Below are positions 9,612 through 19,102 of a stretch of DNA of 64,000 nucleotides, piece by piece. This stretch comes from Halomonas sp. McH1-25 (GTDB lineage: Bacteria; Pseudomonadota; Gammaproteobacteria; Pseudomonadales; Halomonadaceae). The notes under the pieces are model-generated. The model had not been told where the DNA came from. It worked only from the letters and a program-made list of their open reading frames with translations, and did not search any database. Position 1 is the first letter of the stretch. The number at the start of each line of letters is the position of its first letter. The translations under genes were made by a program, and so were the position numbers. The stretch lies in NCBI RefSeq assembly GCF_022348165.1, contig NZ_JAKRFI010000004.1, forward strand, positions 124,001 to 188,000, given 5' to 3'.

Positions 9612-9687
9612 GGCTACCATCCTTGTCATTGGGAGCATACCGGGCCGCCCCTGACTCGCGTTGCATAGAGCGGCCCATATCGTCAGG

Positions 9688-11274
9688 TCATTGCGCCACA
9701 GCGTGAACGTGTCGCTGCTGTTCCTCCTTGCCGATTACCACCGTGCGATACAGCTGGCTATATGGCGCGATCGACTGCCGCCAGTGATAACGTCCGGCCA
9801 TGGCTGCCCGCCGCATGGCGTAGAATAGGTCGGTAGCGTGGAACACCGTCATGGCGCGCTGAATTGCATGGATATAGCTTTCCAGGGTCATCTCGTCGAA
9901 CAGGAAACCGGTGACGCCATCCTCTATCGTGTCGGCCAGCCCCCCTGTGCGGTGGGCGATCGGCAGCGAGCCGAAGCGCTGCGCATACATCTGACTCAAG
10001 CCGCATGGCTCGAAGCGTGACGGCATCAGCAGAAAGTCGCTGCCGGCATACATGCAGCGCGCCTCGCCTTCGTCGAAACCGATATTAACGCCAATGGCAC
10101 CGGGGAAACGGGCCGCCAGGTTGCACAGGGCCTTCTCTACCGGCAACTCGCCCCGGCCGATGAAAACGATCTGCCCACCGGCACGCACGATGGATTCCGC
10201 GGCACCAATGGTCAGGTCCAGGCCCTTCTGGTGAACCAGGCGCGACACCACCGCAAACAACGGGCCAGTGCTTACCCCGAGCCCGAACATACGGCGCACG
10301 TGTTCGGCATTGGCCCGCTTGCCGCGCCAGTCGTTCATGGCGAACGCTTGGGCAAGATGCGTATCGGTGCGCGGGTCCCAGGAGTCGTCGATTCCGTTGG
10401 GAATGCCACTCAACTGCCCCTTCTCGGCGCGCTGACTGAGCAGGCCATCGAGACCGCAACCGAACTGGGGCGTGGTGATTTCCCGGGCGTAGGTGGCGCT
10501 GACCGTGGTGATATGCGAGGCATACACCAACCCGGCCTTCATGAACGAGAGCTGACCGAAGTACTCGACCTCGTGCATGTTGAAGGCCGCCTCTGGAATC
10601 CCCAGGGCCCGACAGCGCGAGACATCGTAAAGCCCTTGGTAGGCCAGGTTGTGAATGGTGAAGACACTGGGTACTTCGTACCCCCACCAGTGCAGGTAGC
10701 CTGCCGCCAGGCCGCAGGTCCAGTCGTTGAGGTGCAGAAGTTCGGGCTGCCAGTCGAGACCGGCCTGCCCGCTGGCAATCTGGGCAGCGGCCAACGACAG
10801 GCGGGCGAAACGTATGTCGTTATCCTCCCAGCCGACCCCGATTTCATCGCAATACGGGCTGCCTTCGCGTTCGAAGAGATCGGGACAGAGCAGCAGGTAA
10901 ACGATCAATCCATCGCTGCAGGTGACTTTGCCCAGCTCACAGGCGGGAATGTCGGCATAGGCGGGCAACTCGCCCATAATCTCGATTTCATGATCGGAGG
11001 CGATCATTTCCCGATAGGCAGGAATCAAGATGCGTACGTCATGGCGTGACGCCAATGCTCTGGGCAGTGCCGAAGACACATCGCCCAACCCACCGACCTT
11101 GACGAAATCGGCGATTTCAGGCGTCACGAAAAGGGTGCGAAAGCCATCGTCGCCATCCTTGGCAACCCGATCATTCCAGGCACGACGCTCCTGCGGAATG
11201 ACCTTATCCGAAATGTATCTGACCGCTGTGATGCCCTGAGTCGAAGAAACACCATGCAACGCCACACTACCCAT
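9688..11274 (-). CDS. glgA: Glycogen synthase GlgA (ADP-glucose, GT5)
   Basis: GT5 glucosyltransferase of 528 residues that extends alpha-1,4-glucan from ADP-glucose. The N-terminal Rossmann domain has the signature 'ADFVKVGGLGDVSSALPRAL' (Lys and Gly-Gly contact ADP-glucose) and 'LLHLNDWTCGLAAGYL'. The C-terminal domain has 'VSRLVHQKGLDL' and 'LMPSRFEPCGLSQMY'. The ATG at 11274 follows GGGAGG at 6 bases and is preferred over the longer in-frame extension to 11370. It is the first gene of the operon running to glgX, with a 76-base gap before the GlgB-like gene. No glgC or intact glgB is in the window. Confidence 0.96.
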   Translation of the reverse strand: MGSVALHGVSSTQGITAVRYISDKVIPQERRAWNDRVAKDGDDGFRTLFVTPEIADFVKVGGLGDVSSALPRALASRHDVRILIPAYREMIASDHEIEIMGELPAYADIPACELGKVTCSDGLIVYLLLCPDLFEREGSPYCDEIGVGWEDNDIRFARLSLAAAQIASGQAGLDWQPELLHLNDWTCGLAAGYLHWWGYEVPSVFTIHNLAYQGLYDVSRCRALGIPEAAFNMHEVEYFGQLSFMKAGLVYASHITTVSATYAREITTPQFGCGLDGLLSQRAEKGQLSGIPNGIDDSWDPRTDTHLAQAFAMNDWRGKRANAEHVRRMFGLGVSTGPLFAVVSRLVHQKGLDLTIGAAESIVRAGGQIVFIGRGELPVEKALCNLAARFPGAIGVNIGFDEGEARCMYAGSDFLLMPSRFEPCGLSQMYAQRFGSLPIAHRTGGLADTIEDGVTGFLFDEMTLESYIHAIQRAMTVFHATDLFYAMRRAAMAGRYHWRQSIAPYSQLYRTVVIGKEEQQRHVHAVAQ

Positions 11275-11760
11275 GTTCGACCTCCCTGCTCGATTCACAT
11301 GGCAATGAACCCTGGAGTCAGGGCTCGTTAATTTTTCTGCACTACCCTCAATCCCTTGTCCGCTTTCCATTTCCCTGGAAAGCGGATGCTGCGCGTGCCT
11401 ACCTTAGGTTTCTAATAGTAATAGTCATCGATCAGATAAAACCGATATAAAACCGAGCATTGCTACTTCGCATGGCTTCAGCACTGACGATTCGAAGCGA
11501 TCGACCGTACGCCACTATCGACGAAAAATGTATAAGACACCTGATGCCCTACCGTCAAAGCAACTGACGAAATAGTTTCGACTGCAATAAAAGACAATGT
11601 TCGGCTAACCATGCAGTAACATTAAATGCGCCCGCTTATTGACAGCATAGACTACGGCAAGGCTTCAGTTCCGGGGAAGTTCATATCTCTGGTTAAAAAT
11701 GCCTACCTTGACGATGGTCAATAAATGGACGTTTGACCGTTCCTTATCGCTTTCACGCAT
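11275..11760. other. Non-coding region upstream of glgA
   Basis: This AT-richer stretch of about 490 bases must contain the promoter of the glgA-glgX operon and separates it from the RND pump genes, which end toward it. I see no convincing gene in it. A glgA promoter could not be assigned with confidence by eye. Confidence 0.6.
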
Positions 11761-11788
11761 GAAAAACGCCGTCACGAACGTGACGGCG
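11761..11788 (-). terminator. Rho-independent terminator of the RND efflux operon
   Basis: Read on the minus strand, a perfect 9-bp stem (CGCCGTCAC / GTGACGGCG, 11767-11775 with 11780-11788) with a 4-base loop is followed directly by TTTTTC. It lies about 35 bases after the stop of the RND permease, so it should end that transcript. Confidence 0.9.
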
Positions 11789-11823
11789 CTGTCTGGTCAA
11801 GACGAGCAAGCCGGACGGACTCG

Positions 11824-14800
11824 TCAGCTGGTGGATTGTCTTGGTTCAGCCTCGTCGCCGTCCTGTTCACGGCGGCGCCTGTCCCCTCCCAGTTTGGCGG
11901 CCAGCCAGACTTGGGTCTGCATGATGAGCACGTAGGCGGCCGGCACGAAGACGCTGGCCATTACCGTAATCGTGATCATGCCGCCTACCACCGGTGTCCC
12001 GATCTGGTTACGGCTTGCCGCGCTCGCTCCGGTCGCCAGCGCTAGCGGCAACGTCCCGCCAATGAAGGCCAGCGAGGTCATGACGATCGGCCGGAAGCGT
12101 TGGCGGGCAGCGATTCGCGCTGCCTCGACGATCGACTTGCCGGCATGGGTGCGCTGCTGTTCGGCGAACTCGACGATCAGGATGGCATTCTTGGCCGCCA
12201 AACCGACCACGACCAGCAAGCCGATCTGCAGGTAGACGCTGGTCGACATGTCGCGTAGATAGACCGCCAGCACTGCACCCAGAAAAGCGAACGGCGTCGC
12301 CGTGACGACCGCCAGCGGCAACGTCCAGCTCTCGTACTGGGCCGCCAGGATCAGGAACATCATCACGATGCCGAAAGTCAGCGCCAGGGTCGCCGCGGTC
12401 CCTACGTTGAGCTGCTGGTATGCTTCCCCCGTCCAGCCCATGGCATACTGACCGCCGAGCGTTTCCTGCACCACTTCCTGCATGGCTTCGACCGCCTGGC
12501 CGGAACTATAGCCGGGTGCCGGACTGCCCTGGAACTGGGCCGCAGGATAAACGTTGTAGCGGTTGAGCACCGAGGGGGCATGATCGCGCTCGATCGACAC
12601 CAACGCCGATAGCGGAATCCGCTGGCCATCGCCGCCGCGCACATAGACGTTGGCCAGATCGTCCGGTGAACGGCGGAACTCGTCCTCGGACTGGACATAG
12701 ACCTGGAAATTGCGACTGAAGCGCGTGAAATAATTGACGAAGGCATTCCCGAACGTACTCGACAGCGTGGTGTTCAGATCGCTGATGCTCACGCCGAGAC
12801 TGCGTGCCTTGTCCTCGTCCACGGTCAGCCGATAGGTCGGCACGCTGACGTTGAGCGTGGTGAAGACCTGGGTAAGCTCGGGCCGCTGATTGGCCGCCTG
12901 CATGACCTTGAGCGATGCCTGGTAGAGTTCCTGCGGCGAGTCGCCCCCGAACGACTGTAGATAGCCCGTGAAACCGCCGGTCGGCGACAGCCCCTGGATC
13001 GGCGGCACGTTGAAGGACATCGCATTCCCTCCCGGTACCTGCGCGCCGAGCTGCATGATCTTGCCGGTCAGGTCATCCACCGTAATGTCGCGCTGCTCCC
13101 AAGGCTTCATGGTAATGAACATGGTCGCCTTGGCGGTGTTCGCCGCGCCGGACAGCAGGTCGAAACCGGCGATACCGGTCACGTATTCCACCGCCGGGAT
13201 CTCGGCCTGGATGCGCTCGGTCAATTCATGCACATACTCGTCCGTGCGCGCCAGCGAGGCGCCCGCAGGCAGAGTGACCGAGGCAATGGCCACCCCCTGG
13301 TCGGTGGCCGGAATCAAGCCTCCCGGCAGACGCTCGTAGATCCACCAGGACGCCACGCAGGTCGCCACGAACAGGACCAGCATGATCATAAGATGGCGAA
13401 TCAGGAAGTGCGTCACCGCCATGAAGAAATCGGTCACTTTCTCGAAGCCCTTGTTGAACCAATCGAAAGGCTTCTTGAGGGCGCGCACCACACGCGACTG
13501 GTGCATGCGCGGCTTGTTCTTGAGAAAGATCGCACTGATCGCCGGCGTGAAGGAGAGCGCCACGATGGCCGAGATGGCCACCGACATGGCGATGGTGATC
13601 GCGAACTGCTGATACATCTGCCCCGTCAGGCCGCCCATGAAGCCGACCGGGATGAATACCGCCGCCATGATCAGCGATGTGGCGATGACCGCCCCGGACA
13701 CCTCGCGCATGGCTTCGAAAGCGGCCTGCAGCGGCGTGGCGTTCTCATCCTCGTCGAGAATACGCTCGATGTTCTCGATGACCACGATCGCGTCATCCAC
13801 CACGATGCCGATGGCCAGGATCATCCCGAACAGCGACAGCAGGTTGATCGAGAAATCCAGCAGGTACATGCCCGCAAACGTCCCGATCACCGAGATCGGT
13901 ACCACCGACATCGCGACCAGGGTCGAGCGCCAGCTCTGCAGGAACAGGAAGACGATCACCGCAACCAGCAGCAACGCCTCGATGAAGGTGTGTTCCACCG
14001 CCTGGATCGAGGCATCGATGAACAGCGTGGTGTCATAGGGAATCACGTAGTCCAGGCCCGCCGGGAAGCGCTGCTTCAGGTCCTGCATGGTCTGCTTGAC
14101 TTCCGCGGCGACTTCCAGCGCGTTGGCGCCAGGCTGCAGGTAAATGGCCACGGGGGCGATGGGTGCATTATTGACGTAGCCCTGCACGCCATAGCTGTTC
14201 TGGCCCAGCTCGACGCGCGCCACATCGCTCAGGCGCAGCGAGGCACCTTCCTGGTCGGTGCGCAACAGAATGTTGCGGAACTCATCGACGCCCTCGAAGC
14301 GACCTTGCGAAGTCAACGTATAGGTATACGGCGTAGGGTCGCTCTGCGGCTCGGCACCCAGCTTGCCGGCGGCAACGACACTGTTCTGGGCCCGAATCGC
14401 CGAGGTGACCTCGGCCGGCGTCAGGTCATAGAGCGACAGCTTTTCCGGGTCGAGCCAAACCCGCATGGCGAACTGCTGGTTGCCCAATACCTGGGCCTGG
14501 CCGACGCCGGGTAACTGATTGAGCTCATCGATGACATTGAGGTTGGTGTAATTGTTGATGTACAGCGAATCGTATTCGCCCGACTCCGAGGTCATGGCAA
14601 TGAACAGCAGGACGCTATTGGAACGCTGCTCCACCGTGACCCCTTGGGCCTGCACTTCGCTGGGCAACTGGGACATGGCCCGCTGCACGCGATTATTGAC
14701 ATTGATGGTGGCGACCTGGGGGTCGGTGCCGATGGCAAAGTACACCTGCATCGACATCGTGCCGGCATCGGAGCTGGTCGAGGTCAGGTAGATCATGTCC

Positions 14801-15024
14801 TCGACGCCGTTGACCTGCTCGGACAACGTCGCCGCCACGGTGTCCGACACGGTCTGGGCATCGGCGCCCGGGTAGGTCGCCGAGATGCTCACGCTGGGCG
14901 GCACCACCTGAGGGTACTGCTCGATCGGCAGGCTCCGGGCCGCCATCAGGCCGATCAGGGTGATAATGACCGACAGGACCGTAGCGAATATCGGACGCCT
15001 GATGAATACGCTGGAAAAGTTCAT
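11824..15024 (-). CDS. RND multidrug efflux permease, HAE1 family (AcrB/MexB-like)
   Basis: Inner-membrane proton/drug antiporter of 1066 residues, typical for HAE1 pumps. It starts 'MNFSSVFIRRPIFATVLSVI', the standard first transmembrane helix. The proton-relay Asp-Asp pair is present in 'IGIVVDDAIVVIENIERIL', and the repeated second half has 'LVVVGLAAKNAILIVEFAEQ'. The two large periplasmic porter domains are complete. It is 15 bases after the adaptor gene in one operon. No outer-membrane channel gene is adjacent, so the pump must use one encoded elsewhere. The substrate range cannot be read from the sequence. Confidence 0.95.
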   Translation of the reverse strand: MNFSSVFIRRPIFATVLSVIITLIGLMAARSLPIEQYPQVVPPSVSISATYPGADAQTVSDTVAATLSEQVNGVEDMIYLTSTSSDAGTMSMQVYFAIGTDPQVATINVNNRVQRAMSQLPSEVQAQGVTVEQRSNSVLLFIAMTSESGEYDSLYINNYTNLNVIDELNQLPGVGQAQVLGNQQFAMRVWLDPEKLSLYDLTPAEVTSAIRAQNSVVAAGKLGAEPQSDPTPYTYTLTSQGRFEGVDEFRNILLRTDQEGASLRLSDVARVELGQNSYGVQGYVNNAPIAPVAIYLQPGANALEVAAEVKQTMQDLKQRFPAGLDYVIPYDTTLFIDASIQAVEHTFIEALLLVAVIVFLFLQSWRSTLVAMSVVPISVIGTFAGMYLLDFSINLLSLFGMILAIGIVVDDAIVVIENIERILDEDENATPLQAAFEAMREVSGAVIATSLIMAAVFIPVGFMGGLTGQMYQQFAITIAMSVAISAIVALSFTPAISAIFLKNKPRMHQSRVVRALKKPFDWFNKGFEKVTDFFMAVTHFLIRHLMIMLVLFVATCVASWWIYERLPGGLIPATDQGVAIASVTLPAGASLARTDEYVHELTERIQAEIPAVEYVTGIAGFDLLSGAANTAKATMFITMKPWEQRDITVDDLTGKIMQLGAQVPGGNAMSFNVPPIQGLSPTGGFTGYLQSFGGDSPQELYQASLKVMQAANQRPELTQVFTTLNVSVPTYRLTVDEDKARSLGVSISDLNTTLSSTFGNAFVNYFTRFSRNFQVYVQSEDEFRRSPDDLANVYVRGGDGQRIPLSALVSIERDHAPSVLNRYNVYPAAQFQGSPAPGYSSGQAVEAMQEVVQETLGGQYAMGWTGEAYQQLNVGTAATLALTFGIVMMFLILAAQYESWTLPLAVVTATPFAFLGAVLAVYLRDMSTSVYLQIGLLVVVGLAAKNAILIVEFAEQQRTHAGKSIVEAARIAARQRFRPIVMTSLAFIGGTLPLALATGASAASRNQIGTPVVGGMITITVMASVFVPAAYVLIMQTQVWLAAKLGGDRRRREQDGDEAEPRQSTS

Positions 15025-15039
15025 CCGTACACTCCGCCT

Positions 15040-16374
15040 TTAGCCTTGCCCGTTCTGGGTCGAGGAGGCTTGCGCCGTGTCTTCGTTCACAGCCCCCTCG
15101 CCAGATGCACCGTCCGCCTGGCTCTCCTGCACGCCGGCGTTGCCACCGGTCGCCTGGGCAGTGCCACCTCCCGTGGTCTGGGCCTCTTCCTCCTGGAGCA
15201 CCTCGGGGTCACCGTCGAACGGCTGAGGGTCGACCTTGTCGCCGGGACTGAGGCTGCCGATGGCAGTGACCACCACGCGCTCGCCCGGCTCAAGATTGTC
15301 GGTAACGATCTGCCAGTCTCCGGCCTGTTCGCCGAGATCGACGAAGCGGCTGGTCACGGTATCGTCATCGTCGAGGACATAGACCTGCGGCCCCTTGAGA
15401 CCTTCGGTCACCGCCACCTCGGGCACGGCCAGCACCTGGAAGCGCTGCAGTCCCTCCAGGGCGACACGCACGAACTGTCCGGGCAGAAAGAGCTGGTCGG
15501 TATTGTCGAACACCGCCTCGGCTTGCACCGTACTGGTACTGGTATCGACGCTGGCTCCCAGATAATCGATGCTGCCGCGAATGCCCTGATCCGCCAGGCT
15601 CGGCAGGCTCGGCGCCAGCGTCGGTGCATGCAACCAGGCACTCACCTCGGGGGCGTCCGGCTGGCGGCGCTGATAGCGCAGGGCGACGGCATCGTCCTCG
15701 GGCAGCGAGAAGCGCGCTTCGATGATCTGCAGCGGCGTAATGGTCGCCAGCGTCTGCTGCGCCTGGACGTAATTGCCGGTATCGACCTCACTCAGGCTGA
15801 TTTGCCCGGTCACCGGGGCTACCACGGTGGTGTAATCGAGATCCAGCTGGGCCTGGTCGAGTGCTGCCTGCGCCTGGGCCACGGCGGCCTGGGCGGTTTC
15901 CTGGCTCGCCCTGGCCTCGTCGAGCTGTTGCTGGCTTACCGAATTCTGCTGGTAAAGGCGTTGATAACGGTCGAAATTACGCTGTGCCTGATTCAGCTCC
16001 GCACGCGCGCTTTGCAGATCGGCACGCTGTTGCCTCACTGCCGCCTCGTACTGCGCCTGCTCGATGGTGAACAGCAACTCGCCCTCCTCGACCTGTTCAC
16101 CCTCTTCGTAATGGCGCTCTTGCAGCACCCCGGACACGCGCGCCACCACGGTTACCTGCTGCTCGCTACGTAGCAATGCGGGGTAACTTTTGTCGAGCTG
16201 CAGATCGCGCAGCTCGACCGTCATGACCTGTGCCGGTCTAGGCGGCTTTTCCTGTTGACCGCCACCCTGCTGCTGGGCCTGCTGCTCGCTTTCGCTGCCG
16301 CATGCCGACAGCATGAGCGCCAGCAGCAGCGTAGCGATGGCGGCAAACCTACGGTTGATCGTCGTCGGACGCAT
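15040..16374 (-). CDS. RND efflux periplasmic adaptor lipoprotein (AcrA/MexA-like)
   Basis: Membrane-fusion protein of 444 residues linking the RND permease to an outer-membrane channel. It has a lipoprotein signal peptide with lipobox 'LMLSAC', a first beta-barrel/lipoyl half ('VVARVSGVLQERHYEEGEQV'), a long alpha-helical hairpin rich in Gln/Ala/Arg (about residues 95-180) and the second lipoyl half 'TVVAPVTGQISLSEVDTGN'. The last 60 residues form an acidic Gly/Ala/Gln/Glu tail, unusual for AcrA-type adaptors and probably disordered. An AAGGTG ribosome site precedes the ATG. The gene is transcribed divergently from the TetR repressor. Confidence 0.95.
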   Translation of the reverse strand: MRPTTINRRFAAIATLLLALMLSACGSESEQQAQQQGGGQQEKPPRPAQVMTVELRDLQLDKSYPALLRSEQQVTVVARVSGVLQERHYEEGEQVEEGELLFTIEQAQYEAAVRQQRADLQSARAELNQAQRNFDRYQRLYQQNSVSQQQLDEARASQETAQAAVAQAQAALDQAQLDLDYTTVVAPVTGQISLSEVDTGNYVQAQQTLATITPLQIIEARFSLPEDDAVALRYQRRQPDAPEVSAWLHAPTLAPSLPSLADQGIRGSIDYLGASVDTSTSTVQAEAVFDNTDQLFLPGQFVRVALEGLQRFQVLAVPEVAVTEGLKGPQVYVLDDDDTVTSRFVDLGEQAGDWQIVTDNLEPGERVVVTAIGSLSPGDKVDPQPFDGDPEVLQEEEAQTTGGGTAQATGGNAGVQESQADGASGEGAVNEDTAQASSTQNGQG

Positions 16375-16412
16375 GCCTGGTCACCTTGGATATACGATGG
16401 GATGGCGCGAGC

Positions 16413-16438
16413 TTACAAGCATACATACATGAATGTAA
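16413..16438. promoter_or_regulatory. AcrR-like operator palindrome between tetR and the RND operon
   Basis: An imperfect inverted repeat with half-sites TTACAAGCAT and ATGAATGTAA (8 of 10 positions complementary) around ACATAC. It resembles the known AcrR/TetR-type operators built on TACAT...ATGTA. It sits 39 bases before the adaptor gene and about 80 before the repressor gene, so the repressor could control both. The assignment is inferred from pattern and position. Confidence 0.6.
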
Positions 16439-16518
16439 ACTGCGGATAGTTACGGTAAGATGCTTTTCGTAGTCTTGTCACATTTCCGGCACGTACCGAC
16501 ACAGCGGGGGCCCCTACC

Positions 16519-17136
16519 ATGCCCAGACGAACCAAAGCCGAAGCCGAAGCGACCCGCGAGGCCCTGCTCGATGCCGCCGAGGACGTGTTCTACGACAACG
16601 GCGTGGCACGCACCTCACTGGAGCAGATTGCCCGCCATGCCGGCATGACCCGTGGCGCGGTCTACTGGCACTTCAAGAACAAGGCCGACCTGTTTCACGC
16701 CCTCCTCGATCGTGTACGCATGCCCTTCGAGGAGATGATGGACGAGGTCCGTGCGACGACGGATGTCGAGTCGCCCCTGGAAACCCTGCGCCTGGCCTGC
16801 CTCAATGGCCTGACGCGCATCGAACAGCCCAAGTCCCGGCGTATCCATGCCATCCTCCTGCACCGCTGTGAGTTCTTCAGCGACATCAATCCGCTGGAAA
16901 TGCAGAACCGCCTGGTGGAAGAGTGTCAGGCCGGCATGCGCGAGCAATTTCGTCATGCCCATGAGCTGGGCCTGCTGGCGCCTCACCTGTCTCCGGACAC
17001 GGCCTCACGCCTGTTGCAAACCACCTTGGGAGGGCTCATCCACGACTGGCTGCGCAATCCGGAGCGCTTCTCTCTTCAAGAAGAGGGCCGTGAACTGGTC
17101 AACTCCCTCTTCCGGCTCATGCGAAGAGAGCCATGA
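16519..17136 (+). CDS. TetR/AcrR-family repressor of the adjacent RND pump
   Basis: DNA-binding repressor of 205 residues, divergent from the RND operon. Residues 10-60 hold the TetR helix-turn-helix ('ALLDAAEDVFYDNGVARTSL', 'GMTRGAVYWHFKNKADLF'), matching the AcrR/TtgR/MexZ branch. The C-terminal part is a TetR_C_2-like ligand domain ('RRIHAILLHRCEFFSDI'). By analogy with AcrR and TtgR it should repress the pump and itself until a drug binds. The start ATG has only a weak G-rich site upstream. Confidence 0.92.
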   Translation: MPRRTKAEAEATREALLDAAEDVFYDNGVARTSLEQIARHAGMTRGAVYWHFKNKADLFHALLDRVRMPFEEMMDEVRATTDVESPLETLRLACLNGLTRIEQPKSRRIHAILLHRCEFFSDINPLEMQNRLVEECQAGMREQFRHAHELGLLAPHLSPDTASRLLQTTLGGLIHDWLRNPERFSLQEEGRELVNSLFRLMRREP

Positions 17137-17204
17137 GATTCGCATGTTGCAAAGCAGCGTAGTCGCTACACTGCCTTTACGCATAGCGATACGGGGGGAG
17201 AGCC

Positions 17205-18116
17205 ATGGACGCGCTGGAGCTGGTGGAGATCAGGGCGCAGGAAATTGCGGTTCGCATTTGGCATCCCCAGGCGTCTCGCACGCTGATCGCCTGGCATGGC
17301 CTGGCCCGCCACGGGGGCGATTTCGACGGGCTGGCCCGCGAACTCGGCCCCGACTGGCGAATCATCGCCCCCGACACACCCGGGCGGGGACTGTCGAGCT
17401 GGTCACTGTTTCCGGCACACGATTACCTCTACGAGCGCTACATGCAGTTAGCCCTGGCACTGCTCGATCATTTTCGGCTGACCCATGTCGCCTGGCTGGG
17501 GACATCGATGGGTGGTTTGCTGGGCATGATGCTGGCCGCCTCCGACCAGGGACGCGATCGCATCGAGCGTCTCGTCATCAATGACGTCGGCCCCGAGATC
17601 GAAACCGAGGGCCTGAGCGATCTGGCCAGCTACTTCGCTGTCCCACACTTTTTTCCCAATTTTGGCGCCCTGTTGAACGAGGTCAAGTCGCACTATACCG
17701 GCTTCGGCATCGACAACGAGGACGACTGGCGTCGCCTAACGCTGAATAGCGCCCGACGCCTGCCCGATGGCACCTGGACGTTTCACTACGATCCACGCAT
17801 CGCCGAACAGTTCTTCCACGACACACCTCGCGACCTGTGGGCGGATTGGCGCGCCATCCACTGCCCGCTGATGGTCATCCGCGGCGAGTTTTCGCCGTTA
17901 CTCAGCGAAGCGACGGTCGAACGCATGCAGGAGATCCATCCGGACATGGCATCACTGACCGCCGCCGGCTGCGGCCATGCCCCCATGCTGGACCGTGCCG
18001 CGCAGGTCACTCCGATCCGGGAGTTTCTGGAGCATTCGGGCGATGCCGAACGCCGGCCGCGCCAAACCGCTGGCTGGTGGCAGAAGCTCCGGCAGCGTCT
18101 GGTCTCGACCCGCTAG
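17205..18116 (+). CDS. Alpha/beta hydrolase
   Basis: Soluble alpha/beta-hydrolase fold protein of 303 residues. The oxyanion segment is 'LIAWHGLARHGGDFD', the nucleophile elbow is 'WLGTSMGGLLGM' (Ser) and the His lies in 'AAGCGHAPML'. A ribosome site (GGGGGAGAG) precedes the ATG closely. The sequence resembles lipase/esterase-like hydrolases of the AB_hydrolase_1 family. Nothing nearby fixes the substrate. It stands alone between the tetR gene and a convergent kinase gene. Residues 270-303 form an Arg-rich C-terminal extension. Confidence 0.85.
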   Translation: MDALELVEIRAQEIAVRIWHPQASRTLIAWHGLARHGGDFDGLARELGPDWRIIAPDTPGRGLSSWSLFPAHDYLYERYMQLALALLDHFRLTHVAWLGTSMGGLLGMMLAASDQGRDRIERLVINDVGPEIETEGLSDLASYFAVPHFFPNFGALLNEVKSHYTGFGIDNEDDWRRLTLNSARRLPDGTWTFHYDPRIAEQFFHDTPRDLWADWRAIHCPLMVIRGEFSPLLSEATVERMQEIHPDMASLTAAGCGHAPMLDRAAQVTPIREFLEHSGDAERRPRQTAGWWQKLRQRLVSTR

Positions 18117-18226
18117 CTTCCTGCATCGTCATGGTGCAAATCGTCTTGCCGGCCGTTTCGCTGCACCGACTGATCCCACCTACGCGCGTTTCAGCGTCCA
18201 TTGCCGGACCGCAATGGCGGTATGCA

Positions 18227-19057
18227 TTACAGCAGCCCGGCAATGGCGCGCTCCACCGCGCCACGATAGCCGCTACCGAACAGCAGCAGGTGGTTGAGCA
18301 GCGGATAGAGCTGGAACAGGGTCTGGCGGCGCGGCCAGTCGTCCGGCGCCGGCCCATCCCAGTACGCCTCGAAAAACGCTGCCGAGGGCGATCCGAACAG
18401 CGTCAGCATGGCCAGGTCCACCTCGGGATAGTGCCGGTAGACGGCCGGGTCGATGATTGCCGGGCCACGCGGCGTGTAAAGTACGTTCCCCGACCAGAGA
18501 TCGCCATGCAGCAGGCTGGGGCGGGTATCGGGCAGCCATTCATCGAGCCGCTCGGCGACACTCTCGAGCGAGCCCAGCATCGCCTTGTCCAACAGTCCCT
18601 CGTCGTGACAGGCCCTGCCCAACGGCAGAAGGCGATACTCGCGCTGAAACGTGCGGCCATCATCGCAAGGCGTATTGGGCTGGGGCGTCAGCCCACAGGC
18701 ATTGTCGCGCTCCCAGCCGTGGGTCTCACCGGTCACTGCATGCAATTCGCGCAATCCTTCGCCAAACGCTTGCTCGTCGCGACGCCCGCCGGCATCCAGC
18801 GCCTCCATGACCAGCAGGTCGTCGTCGAGTCCCAATACCTGGGGTAACACCAGCCAGGTACCGGCCGCATGCAGCGACCGCAGCCCGTCGGCCTCGCCGG
18901 CCAGACGCTGGGCATCGTCCTGCTTGAGTACCACGGGGCCCTGCTGGGTTTCCAGGCGCCATACCGCGGCAATGTCGCCCCCGGCCAAGGGCGTCAGCTC
19001 GCCCTGGGCAGTGAGACCCAACGACTCCAGGCGTTCACGCCAGTGTTTGGGCACCAT
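18227..19057 (-). CDS. Fructosamine kinase family protein
   Basis: Protein of 276 residues of the fructosamine-3-kinase/ketosamine-kinase family, which phosphorylates sugar adducts on amines so that they break down. It has the aminoglycoside-phosphotransferase fold: 'LAGGDIAAVWRLET' (nucleotide loop), 'VVLKQDD' (Lys), the catalytic loop 'SLLHGDLWSGNVLY' (HGDLWxxN) and 'PAIIDPAVYRHYPEVDLAM' (metal-binding Asp). The ATG at 19057 follows AAGGAGGAG and is preferred over an upstream in-frame ATG. It lies 45 bases after the antiporter gene, probably in the same transcript. A role in repair of glycated proteins is by family. Confidence 0.92.
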   Translation of the reverse strand: MVPKHWRERLESLGLTAQGELTPLAGGDIAAVWRLETQQGPVVLKQDDAQRLAGEADGLRSLHAAGTWLVLPQVLGLDDDLLVMEALDAGGRRDEQAFGEGLRELHAVTGETHGWERDNACGLTPQPNTPCDDGRTFQREYRLLPLGRACHDEGLLDKAMLGSLESVAERLDEWLPDTRPSLLHGDLWSGNVLYTPRGPAIIDPAVYRHYPEVDLAMLTLFGSPSAAFFEAYWDGPAPDDWPRRQTLFQLYPLLNHLLLFGSGYRGAVERAIAGLL

Positions 19058-19102
19058 GTCACTCCTCCTTGTCCGATCGACGCCAGGCATTGCCAAGCAG
19101 CG

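Noticed and set aside
18198-18217. Stem-loop CCATTGC-N6-GCAATGG between convergent genes as a terminator
   Set aside because: No T tract on either strand, so it is not called as a terminator.
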